A DNA stretch of 64,000 nt from NCBI GenBank assembly GCA_037783545.1, contig JBBELK010000164.1, positions 1,550,001-1,614,000 on the forward strand, in the 5' to 3' direction. Position numbers and translations under genes: made by a program. This document shows, piece by piece, positions 44,401 to 54,300 of the stretch. Below the pieces are notes generated by a model. The model was not told the origin of the DNA and did not search any database. It saw only the letters and a program-made list of their open reading frames with translations. The stretch is from Henricia sp. BOLD:AAB3569. Its lineage: Eukaryota; Echinodermata; Asteroidea; Spinulosida; Echinasteridae. Position 1 is the stretch's first letter. Each line of letters starts with the position of its first letter.

Positions 44401-46489
44401 AACACAGTGATTCCCACAGCAGTGGAATGTGGCATTTCCTGTTTCTGGGAGAATCCTGTATTCTGTTTGGTTTCAACCTGATTAAACCAGCGTAAAATGA
44501 GCTGACTTCTGGAACTGCACATCTCATGAATAGCCGTAATAGTGCAGGAGCTCAGGGAGGCAGAACGGTGTACCCTGCCTCAGTGGCTCCAATGCTGTGA
44601 AGTTATATACAGTGGAACTTGTCTATAGTGGCCACCCTCGGGACCGTAAAAAACTGGCCTCTATAAACAGGTGGCCTCTTTATAGAGGTTGCTTAAGCAT
44701 TATACAAATGGCATTTGGGACCAAAGAAAGGTGGCCAGTATAAGCAGGTGGCCTGTTTATCAAGGTGGCCTTAATAGCAGGTTTCACTTTATCATATTTC
44801 ATGTTTACAGTAAACTCTCATTATAGCGCTCTTCAAGGGACCGAAATAATTTGAGCTTTATATCCAGAGAGCGCTATAACCAGTGCATACGCAATGCAGA
44901 GAATAATGGCTGGGACTTAGAAAAAGGAGCTTTATATCGAGAAGAGCTTTATATGAGGGGGTGTTATAACGAGAGTTTACTGTATACCCTTGCTATATGC
45001 TTTGACAGCACTTTATAAAAATGTACTCGAAAAGTACTTGGAACAACTCTGGAACAGTATGCATCTTTAAGAATTGATGGTTGAACCTTATACTGTATAT
45101 TTTCCTTCTGCTCAGGTGGCCGCTACTAATTGACCATTCTGGCCGCGCGTCCACCTTCCTACAATACCAAGACACTAACATGTTGAGTGCTTTGAACCCA
45201 AAACACATGGAACCAGAGGTTATCAGAAAAGCTGCTCTCGGGGCGTTAAGGTCTGTTTCAATTTTGATAGCTAACTCATGATCACAGGAGCATATAAAGG
45301 GTTCATTTTCAAAAACAGATAAGTGCCATTCAAGATATCTCATGTACTTCAAGATTTTCTGTTGTGTCTTTCAGAAAATACCCAGCAAAATGCAGCTCCG
45401 AGGTATTCAATTAGTAGAAGTGACTTAGTTTTACCAATTTAAAACCTTTCTTTTATATTTTTGGTTGATATTTTCTGAAATGTGCAACAAAAAATCATGA
45501 GGTACATACAAAATTTTTTTTTGCAAATAAACTCTTCATATATCTCTGCCGTTGAAAATGCTTTCATCATTTGGATGGGATGTAAAGACATAGGTTCAGT
45601 GTGTTGTGTGATGTTTGGATCTCAAAACATTTGTTTCTGTGGAACAAATTCTGTATAGAAAGGTTAAGTTAGTCAACTAAAAAAGGAAGGAGTTACTGGT
45701 AATACGCCATGAACAAATAATCTAAAGTCCTAAATTCTTTCATATGAGTTCGAAAATGTGAAATGTTTTCATCATGATCGCTTAACTTTTGGTGTGTCGT
45801 TCGACTCACTTTTGACTTTGACCGACGTTTGACTTTGACCAACAACTATATTTTTAAAATCATCAACAGATTTGGCAAGCCCTTCGTTTTGGACATGCTC
45901 GAAGTGGACATGTTCGATTCATGTGCCACAAGATTTGATGAGGTTCACCCAGGGTTCATGGAAGATATACTCTCGAAAGAAATCCTGAAAAATGAAAAGT
46001 AAGTTCTTTCACGACTGTATAAAACACCGTCATAAAGACGTCATGTTTTATGCAATTTTTGGTGAGAGAGGATGATGATTTAGACAGAGAAAAAAAGACG
46101 TCTTTAAGACGTCATTTTTTGGTCACGACCACTTTATGACGAACGACTAGAAAACGACCGAAAAAAGACGTCTTTAACACGTCGTGTGCCCACTGGGTTT
46201 GATTTCTGGAGTCTACGATTTTTTCTTGTTTTTTTGGCACAGATATGAACCTTCTACTTTCTGTGAGCAAATGTTTTGAATTTGCATTTGATTTGATCAT
46301 TTTTTTTTCCCCAATTTTTTTTTCAAAAGGTATACGTATTTAATCAAGGATTCGGATGGGTCCGAGTACAAGAAAAACAACTTCAACGAGCAAAGGTTAC
46401 AGCATTTCCTGTTTGTGATTGTCACCAAAATCGACCCCTCAGACACGCTGATGGAAAGGACTTATCCAATAAGAATAGTTGTTGAATGA
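38482..46489 (+). CDS. IQANK1: IQ motif and ankyrin repeat protein with dynein-like C-terminal region
   Basis: Eleven exons: 38482-38587, 39653-39882, 40483-40647, 40914-41134, 42566-42802, 43080-43224, 43566-43680, 44118-44217, 45116-45250, 45870-45998 and 46330-46489. Phases agree and give 580 aa. The N-terminus is a basic, Lys/Pro/Ala-rich stretch. An IQ motif (AVVIQKWIRRFLGQR) lies near residue 80, followed by a charged helix. Two ankyrin repeats follow (NRNTPLSEAASGGHADTIRL, then AAFAGHLTAAQILLQNGADP). A coiled coil spans about 300-410. The C-terminus has WPLLIDHSGRAS and FGKPFVLDMLE, which resemble the AAA5-side region of dynein heavy chains (WPLMIDPQGQA, FGxPVLLE). This order is that of vertebrate IQANK1; the symbol is given by homology of layout. 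Calmodulin binding and a cilium link are inferences. The first of two adjacent ATGs is taken as the start. Confidence 0.85.
39530..39645 (+). mobile_element. SINE fragment, IQANK1-like intron 1
   Basis: Diverged body with GATTCAAATTCTGGCCAGG (B-box remnant), then TCTTAAGCTAGACACTTTAC, matching the SINE bodies at 50822 and 60764. It ends next to exon 2. Confidence 0.5.
40657..40822. mobile_element. MITE with TAGACTACTAAAG termini, IQANK1-like intron 3
   Basis: A 166-bp element with exact inverted ends TAGACTACTAAAG and CTTTAGTAGTCTA. Inverse orientation to the copies in the ENPP introns. It starts only nine bases after the exon 3 donor. Confidence 0.8.
41225..42015 (-). repeat. Tandem array of tRNA-like A-box units, about ten copies of 77 bp
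   Basis: On the minus strand each unit contains TAGCTCAGCTGGTAGAGC, which is a consensus tRNA D-arm and Pol III A box, followed by ATCTGCCTGGTGTGTCAGAG. Units repeat at about 41271, 41342, 41420, 41498, 41577, 41654, 41731, 41809, 41886 and 41965. Only the unit at the low-coordinate edge keeps a B-box-like AGGTCGAATCCTG. In the others that part reads GGTCTTGGGGAAAACC. The array lies within intron 4 of the IQANK1-like gene, antisense to it. A three-unit relative is at 55845. Reading frames across it (repeated SSAGRASAWCVRG) are artefacts typical of translated tRNA sequence. Confidence 0.85.
42172..42415. mobile_element. MITE with GGGTCTTTCTATAAATTAG termini, IQANK1-like intron 4
   Basis: Inverted ends of about 26 bp, GGGTNTTTCTATAAATTAGG GGTCCA and its complement, followed by a second matching pair (GTGTCCCCCGTTACA and TGTAACGGGGACAC). 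TA flanks suggest a Tc1/mariner-type element. Confidence 0.75.
43295..43390 (-). mobile_element. tRNA-like SINE head, IQANK1-like intron 6
   Basis: On the minus strand it reads GGCTAGGGTGTCTAGCTG, an anticodon-like stem CTGC/GCAG, and GCGGTTCAAATCCCGGTGG then AGCC. It is clearly related to the tRNA-like unit at 58321-58396. No clean acceptor stem exists, so this is a SINE head or tRNA pseudogene. Confidence 0.6.
43754..44101. mobile_element. Degraded TTAA-flanked MITE, family 2-like, IQANK1-like intron 7
   Basis: Left end AGGAGCGTGTCCAGATCAC directly after TTAA (43750-43753) matches the element at 8105. The right end is worn (TCTGTACAAGCTTCTTTTAA near 44083-44105), so the boundary is approximate. 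Confidence 0.5.
44610..44789. mobile_element. TA-flanked MITE, CAGTGGAACTTG termini
   Basis: Left CAGTGGAACTTGTCTATAG after TA, right end in the style CTTAATAGCAGGTTTCACTT before TA, with repeated GGTGGCC phrases inside. The CAGT ends and the TA target fit Tc1/mariner/pogo-class elements. Confidence 0.6.
44818..44982. mobile_element. TA-flanked MITE, CAGTAAACTCTC termini
   Basis: A 165-bp element with inverted ends CAGTAAACTCTCATTATAGC and GTTATAACGAGAGTTTACTG between TA dinucleotides. This resembles pogo/Tigger-type non-autonomous elements. It lies in IQANK1-like intron 8, next to the previous element. Confidence 0.85.
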
Positions 46490-46777
46490 GGCAGCTTCCA
46501 CAAAGTTTAAAACAGAGCTTGTGATTGGCTAATGAGTGACCAATCAGCATCGTCATAATGCTTGACAGTGGTGATTGTGACAGGACTTGCCCAATCAGAA
46601 CTATTGTTAGACAAGATTGGCATCTGTGGTAGAAACCTAACTTATGATTGGCTACAACCGACATAATGATCATTCAAAATACGATTTTGAATTTTGTTCC
46701 TCGATTTCCTTGCAAAGCGAAAACATGAATATTTTTGTGCTGCCTTTTTTATTTTTAAGAATGGTTTTGGGAGTTAA
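46490..46777. other. 3' UTR candidate of the IQANK1-like gene
   Basis: No AATAAA lies between the stop codon and the MITE that begins at 46778. The first plausible polyadenylation signals come after the element, at 47870-47875 (CTGAATAAACTG). The MITE may therefore sit in the 3' UTR. Diverged direct repeats with GATTGGCTA occur at 46528 and 46649. Confidence 0.45.
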
Positions 46778-47591
46778 AGGAACACGTTGCCTTCGGGTTG
46801 CGCTTTATTGGGCGTTTTTGGGCTATTACAAGCGTTTGAAGTATAATGAGCACGATCTGAAAGATGTTTAAAAAGTAGAATATAATGATCCACACAAACG
46901 TGCCTTAGAAATGCTTCAATTTTGCGTAATTTCTCGAAGCAGCACGCTCCGCCATTTATGGGAGTCAAAATCTTGACTCCCATAAATGGCGGAGAAATTA
47001 TATTAGTCTTATTTCCAGCCTGGAGAAAGAAATTATTTTTCCTTCCTCCGTTGCGTGTGATGTGCCTGTTTTTTAAATTCGTGTCTACAATAACCATTGG
47101 GTATAAATCATCCAAGTCCTTTCTATCGGTTTGTCCCATGACAATATTCTTACCCTGATTGGCGAGGTTTTCGTTTTTCCTTTTTTTGACGCGTCTGCTG
47201 TGTACGTTCTCTTGACGATCCATTTTTTGACAGCCAGTCGGGGTGTGTGTGTGTGTGTGTTTACATTTCACACATGTCTCGGGAGGCGGAGAATGGTATG
47301 GTACCTTGCGTTCATCTGATAGGTTTACCTGACCACTGGCTACGGCGCCAGCCTAACTCCTGTTCGTCGCTGCATTTTGCCCACTACCCGGACGATCGTA
47401 TTGACGGCTTGAAATACGTATACATTTCGCGGGACATGTAGTGGGGGTCAGAGGTCAGTGTTTGTTTTTTTAAATTACCATTCACTAATTATAACACATT
47501 AAATGTGTTTTATTGCAAGAACAACTCTTAATAAGTATAAGGAACACCCTCAAACGTGAGATTTCGTGAAATCTGAAGGCAACGTGTTCCT
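46778..47591. mobile_element. TTAA-flanked element, family 4
   Basis: An 814-bp element between TTAA at 46774-46777 and 47592-47595, with exact 17-bp inverted ends AGGAACACGTTGCCTTC. Inside is a perfect 22-bp-arm hairpin at 46947-46994 (GCCATTTATGGGAGTCAA and complement) and a TG microsatellite at 47238-47260. A minus-strand frame of 165 codons (46774-47271) contains QENVHSRRVKKRKNENL and DLDDLYPMVIVDTNLKN. It does not match a transposase I know and is probably chance or a captured host fragment. Confidence 0.85.
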
Positions 47592-47869
47592 TTAAGGTGA
47601 AAAGTCAGCTGAATTTTGAATTTTTTGTTGTGCATTTTTTTTAATAAGTCACTATTTGCCCATTCCGTCTAAATATGTGTGTGACATTCTATCAAAAACT
47701 TAAAATTATCATTAACAGAAAAAGTTTTTAAATGGTGTAAACATTTCATTTCAATGAATATTTTCCAAGAAATAAAAATTGTACACATAATATTGGCCGG
47801 TATTTTGTGATTTTATGATTAATTGTGAATGTCTACTTTATTGTACCTTAAAACTGTTTGTGCTTTCTG

Positions 47870-47875
47870 AATAAA
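47870..47875 (+). other. Possible polyadenylation signal of the IQANK1-like gene
   Basis: AATAAA in the context CTGAATAAACTG, 1.4 kb past the stop codon and beyond the inserted element. Another AATAAA is at about 47771. Confidence 0.35.
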
Positions 47876-48341
47876 CTGAATTTTCAAATTTAAAACTCAT
47901 AATTTTTGTTAGTAAAACTTTATTCTTTATCAATAAAAAAAACTTCATTGGCGAAAATCTGCTTTTTATTTTAAAAAGAAAAACAAGTTTCCAATACCGA
48001 GGTTTCTTTCAAAATTTTGGTCAAAACTGCTCATTGTCGAAAAATAATTTTTCGAGGTCCGTTTTTGCGGCCGCAACTAGAAACATGGTACATCTATTAC
48101 TTTTCAACCAATGACCGGCTTTATGTAAACATGTTTCTAATTGTGGTCGCGAAAACAAGCCCCTTGAAAAAACCTGGTACACGTTTAGCCGCATGGTGGC
48201 GCTGCGCTGCATTAACAGGGCACGTGTTGCAAGAACCGGACCAAGAACATTGCCTGATTGCAGAAGTAGTAGGCCCTATAAGCACTTAAAACGCCTCTTT
48301 GTTTGTTTATCTGTCAAGTGGCGATTGTTTTCACAACTAAC
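47876..48341. other. Upstream region of the laminin-G gene
   Basis: No coding sequence is recognised. The segment 48056-48190 has inverted repeated phrases (GCGGCCGCAACTAGAAACATG and AACATGTTTCTAATTGTGGTCGC), so it may hold a small TIR element. The promoter of the gene that starts at 48342 should lie in the last 150 bases. Confidence 0.4.
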
Positions 48342-51300
48342 ATGGCTTGCAATTCTTTAGTCTTGCTGGCAAAATGTTTTTCCGTCTTATTTGTCGTTGT
48401 ATATTTCTCGCCGCCTGGTGGACTGTGCGCAAAACGGTACGCACACAGACCATCAAGGAGGATATTGGTTAGGGAGCGGGACCGTAGCCTTCGAAAGGTA
48501 GGGGCCTACTTTTAATATTATACGTAGCCTCCCGCAGTAGGCATGTCAATGTCATGTGTACTACAAATATAGTAGGCCTACATCATGTCAGTAGAGGCGC
48601 ACGTCCAAAAACGGGGACATCCCTGAATTCGAGGACTGTCCCCTTTTATCATGTTTTAATATGGGGACAACAGACATGGAACTGTCCTGCCTTTCCAACT
48701 CCAAGACTGTCCTGGTTTTGGGGAACAGTACATGGTGACGCAATCTGATTATATGCAGCATGCCAAACCAAATATATTGTAAACATATTAAATCCAGTAT
48801 CGATTACATGCAGACAACTCTGCACAATACAAAGCAAAGGTGTTTTGATTGATTCCACAACTCCAGTAAGAATAAAAGTATGGATTAATGATGCCTGCGT
48901 TCTTTTTCCAATTGTAACCTGAAAAGTAAATGGTAGATTTTCTTTTTAAACGGCAGCTTTGAAGATTCTTCATGAGGAATCCAATGAGGCCAATTAAAAG
49001 ACCCTAGTGTCAACGGTGTAACCCACAAGCCTGCTAGAAAAAAATCTGTCCTGTGTTTGGGGGACATTCTCGTTTAAGGGGGACAGATTTTGTCCCCGAA
49101 AACCAGGACTTCCTCGAAATCGGGGATGTCCCCGTTTTTGGACGTGGCCTCTACTGCATGTAGGCCTATATAATGATGGTCAAACCCAAAATTTAATCAA
49201 AGATTTTTCTTCGAAACACTTGGGCCTAGAAATTTTCAGCCACTGTTATGTTTTGGACACAAGGTCTGAAGGCGAATTAAGCCATGATCTGAAGGCGAAA
49301 CCATGATCACTAAACAAATGAGTAAAGACTTACGTAAATGTCAACATAGATTAGATTCCAGGTCCGTGGAGTCTCCACCCTATTGATCACTCTCAAAAGA
49401 TACAAACAAAGCAAAAAATCAAAGTGACATAAAAGGATTTTGATTGACTAAATTGTAACCCAGTCAACTTATTTTAATTTTCCAGCAGAAAAATCTGGTG
49501 GCTTTTAATGAGCCGGACGGTGGCTACGTTCAGCATTCGCCTATAGACATCAATGGCGATATAGACCTGAGGTTTCGGTTTCGTACCGTTGAAGCGGACG
49601 GTGTTATGATCCATACATCCAATGCAGATAAGGTAAAAACAAAAATTGTGGACAGAATTCCGTATACTCGGACGTGACTATTTCTTCCTACATGTGCAAG
49701 TGCAAATCTAATGAAAAAAACAACAACATTTTGAGGGGAACAAATATGAAGATTTTACCAGGAAAAACTTAGAATTCTTCTGAGTTGTCCCATAGGTTAA
49801 GGAAAGGAGGGCTTATGTGACATCCGACTTGTAAATTCTTTCTAAAATTGTTCTTAAACTGCATGTCATCATCATATCCGGCTTTAAGTCGCTTGTCCAG
49901 TCTCTGCTGGGTCCGACTTGGGTCTCTTTATGGCGCGTCTCCATTGGGCTCGGTCCTGGGCGTCCGTCGACTTGAGGCCCAGTAACTTCATATCAGTCCT
50001 CACCACATCATGCCAGGTCTTCAGTAAAAAATTACTGAGTAATCTGGTATTTATAAACAAATCAACTCCAGAAGTGTCACGACGTAAGGGGGACACTGTG
50101 TCCCGTTTTCACGGAATAACCCATATGCAAGTTATATTAGTAGCATCAATATTTTCTTTGCAAATTTGCAACTATGATTTTGTAGGATTTTTAGCTGTTT
50201 AGTATTGACTTTTTATGTTCCAAATCTTCATATTCAGTTTGTATCTGTAATACTCGTGTCCGGTGCAGTTCATCTGGTGGCTAACAATAGCGAGCATGGG
50301 ATTACAGTCAGCTCACGCTTGGACACATACAACGACGGGAAGTGGCACGTGGTTAAAGTCGTCAAACGAGGTAGAACGTAAGTTTAAAGCAATATTATCA
50401 AATTCTATTTCACCCAATTTTTGTCACCCATGTAAATTTGACACTCATTGCCTTGAGAATAATGTCCGGTAAGCCATTGTCTATTAAACAAATGTTGCTT
50501 ACTGTACACATCTTTGCTTTTTAGGTTGATCCTTGATGTCGACGATAATGTATCTCGCAATCGTTTCCCCAAGAAATCCTCGCGGAATAAAGGACTTTTC
50601 TTCATTGGTGGTTTCCCCGATGTTGAGTTGGTGAAAGAAGCCAACTACTTGCCAACGACGAGCAACTTCATTGGTTGCATATCAGATGTTGGGGTCGGGT
50701 CTGAGTAGGTATTCTCATTGGTTCTAGGTCCCACTTGTGATTCGGTTGGGGGAGAAAGAAAATACTGTTTAACTGCATTTGACGTTCAGTCATATAAGAC
50801 TAACAAAAATGAAACTATATATGTGGGGTACCGTGGCCTTGTGGTTTGGATTAACTTGCAACATTAAGTGAAAACTTGGCATTCTGGGTTCAACTGGAGC
50901 AAAGCACTTTACCACAGTTGCTCCATCCTTCAGAAGGAATGTAAAGCGTTAATCCTGTGTGTTGTGTAATGCACTTAAAAGATCCCAGATAAGTCTATCT
51001 GGCCGTCGGCTGCCAATGGCGTCGTCCCGCGTTCGTATCTCGATGTTTTGGTGGAAGATACTTGTAGCTTCATGCAGCTCAGCCTACAAGCTGCGAATTG
51101 AAATTTATTAACCCTTTGAACCCTAAATGTCACATTTGTGACTTCCCCGTGAACAAGGAATAACCCGATTAGCCACTATTGTGACTTTTGAGTGACGTCT
51201 TCATAACCGGTTGACAAACCGGTGTTATTGCGCATAAATAATTTAGGGTTCAAAGGTTTAAACCCATTAAATGAGTACACCACACAAATACAAAATTTCT

Positions 51301-54300
51301 AGTTTTTTTGGGGGGGAGAGGGCGGGGAGTTGCAAAATTTTAAACCAGAAATTGATCTTTTGCAAAGATTCAGAGGCCTTTGTTACATAGACAAAGCCTG
51401 GGGTTGATACAGGATCAAAAATGAACACTGTTTTAAACTTAAAACCCTATTTCCTCTTGCCCAACTAGGACTGTCAGTTTAAAAAACAATATTCTTTCGG
51501 CGAACAACATTACCTATGATGTATGCCCAGTAGGCTCCGTTCAGCCAAACGCAACCACTCCTATTGAAAGGGTGGGGCCAGGAACTTCTATACCACCGAC
51601 TGTTGCTGTCAAGGATGAGGGAGCTCTACAGTTTGGCACCACGCCAGAAAGTCGGCAAGAGTTTCCTCCGTTGGAAACCACCTTCAAGCGCATGTAAGTA
51701 CTTATAACATCCTAATAATTGAATGAACTTGCCGTTACATGGGTGCTATTTATGGTAAGAAAGTGCAACATATTGTTGTCGAGTAAAGTTGCTTTCTTGA
51801 AGTTATGTCGGGTTGGGCATAACATTTGTTCAAACTTTTAGGATGGTGATGCGAGTTGAGCTCAAGACGGTCGCACGCGACGGCCTGATTATGTATACTT
51901 CAGACAGGCGACATATCGACTTCACCGCGGCCTATCTCCGAGATGGAAAGGTTGTTTTTGGATGGGACTACGGCAGCGGACCGTTATTACTTGAATCGCC
52001 AGAAACGGTTAATGACGGAAAGTGGCACACAGTGAGTCTGTGCTAATTATTTAAATATTCAATCAATATTTCAGCACCAAGGTTTCTTTTAACATGTTTA
52101 ACATGGAGCATTCTTGGCCAGAGCAACAAAAATACTATACATGAATGCAAGTTTCAGCGTTTTCACTGATTTTGAAATTAGCTTGAACAAATTTATTGTT
52201 GTGACTACTTGACTTGAACCGACTTGACCAACATGCCTGACTTGACTTGACTTGGGACTCGAAGGCCATTTGACTTGACTTGGGACTCGAGGGCAGTTTG
52301 ACTTGACTTGGGACTCGAGGGCAGTTTGACTTGGGACTTGAGGGCAGTTTGACTTGACTTGGGACTCGAGGGCAGTTTGACTTGACTTGGGACTCGAATG
52401 CAGTTTGACTAGACTTGGTACTCGAAGGCAGTTTGACTTGACTTATTGGGACTCGAGGGCAGTTTGACTTGGGACTCGAGGGCAGTTTGACTTGACTTGG
52501 GACTCGAGGGCAGTTTGACTTGGGACTTGAGGGCAGTTTGACTTGACTTGGGACTCGAGGGCAGTTTGACTTGACTTGGGACTCGAATGCAGTTTGACTT
52601 GACTTGGGACTCGAATGCAGTTTGACTAGACTTGGGACTCGAAGGCAGTTTGACTTGACTTGGGACTCGAGGGCAGTTTGACTTGGGACTCGAGGGCAGT
52701 TTGACTTGGGACTCGAGGGCAGTTTGACTTGACTTGGGACTCGAGGGCAGTTTGACTTGACTTGGGACTCGAGGGCAGTTTGACTTGACTTGGGACTCGA
52801 GGGCAGTTTGACTTGACTTGGGACTCGAGGGCAGTTTGACTTGACTTGGGACTCGAATGCAGTTTGACTTGACTTGGGACTCGAATGCAGTTTGACTAGA
52901 CTTGGGACTCGAAGGCAGTTTGACTTGACTTGGGACTCGAGGGCAGTTTGACTTGGGACTCGAGGGCAGTTTGACTTGACTTGGGACTCGAGGGCAGTTT
53001 GACTTGGGACTCGAGGGCAGTTTGACTTGACTTGGGACTCGAAGGCAGTTTGACTTGACTTGGGACTCGAAGGCAGGTTGACTTGACTTGGGACTCGAAT
53101 GCAGTTTGACTTGACTTGGGACTCGAAGGCAGTTTGACTTGACTTGGGACTCGAAGGCAGTTTGACTTGACTTGGGACTCGAAGGCAGTTTGACTTGACT
53201 TGGGACTCGAAGGCAGTTTGACTTGACTTGGGACTCGAAGGCAGTTTGACTTGACTTGGGACTCGAGGGCAGTTTGACTTGACTTGGGACTCGAGGGCAG
53301 TTTGACTTGACTTGGGACTCGAGGGCAGTTTGACTTGACTTGGGACTCGAGGGCAGTTTGACTTGACTTGGGACTCGAGGGCAGTTTGACTTGACTTCGG
53401 ACTCGAGCAGAGGGAGACTCTTTACAACCCTGTTAATAACAAGCCTCAATAATTGATCATTAATTTATCATTTATTCAGATCGTTATGAAGCGAAACCAG
53501 GCCTTGGGTGAGTTGTTCATCGATGGTGAGTTGGTCCAATATGACCAGATTAGAGGTGACAACCGTTTTTTTGCGCCAAACACACCCGTCTTCTTCGGCG
53601 GCATTGATCCCGCTCTTGTGGACAACCTCTACACCTATCGAGTTGATGTAAGTTATGCCGGCTTTGTTGTCAAATGCATTTTCAAAACAATATATGACTT
53701 GTCGAGTCCGTATGTAAGGAATGGTTCTGGCTTTTGGTTAAGGGTTTCTCATAACGAGTGGTCTAATTACTCCTAAAGATGAATTTAGAAACCCGAGAAA
53801 ATTGCACTGAATTATTGCAGTGCCCCGACTGGGATTCGAACCTAGGTCCTTGGCTTACGCCTAAAGATAAAAATAAAAATAAGGAAAATGTACTTGATGC
53901 CTACCGGTATCAACAATGCGAGTATCAAAATGACTCCGAAAATGAATTATATAATATTGGATGGCTTTGAGGGTGATATGAGAATATACGGAAATACGAA
54001 ACGAGCCAAAGGCGAGTTCGGTATTTTTATGACGAGTGCGGTATATTCTCATATCCCCCGAAAAGACGGCCAATATTATTATTGTTATATTATTATTGTT
54101 TTGAAAGATTCCGGCGAGATTTTTGTCTGTTTGGTGTTGAAAACTTCAGCTTTCAACTGCATGTGCGTTGTTATTGTTGTACAGTATTTTTTGTTACTGT
54201 ACTCTTGCGCGTGTAGCACACACGTGCAACCCATTCACTCGATGCAAGACGCGTGTATGCGTGTGCTTGGGTGCGCATAGTGTGCACTCGCATCAGATTG

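Noticed and set aside
46020-46190. GACGTCTTTAAGACGTC palindromes in IQANK1-like intron 10 as a regulatory array
   Set aside because: More simply read as a decayed TIR repeat; spacing is irregular and there is no second line of evidence.
46774-47271. Minus-strand frame of 165 codons as a transposase
   Set aside because: No DDE-type motif or zinc-finger pattern was seen. It starts at a microsatellite (HTHTHTP) and runs off the end of the element.
52409-53449. Minus-strand open frame of 346 codons, repeated SQVKLPSSPK
   Set aside because: It is a direct translation of the 28-bp satellite, has no start context or domain, and lies in an intron of a well-supported gene.
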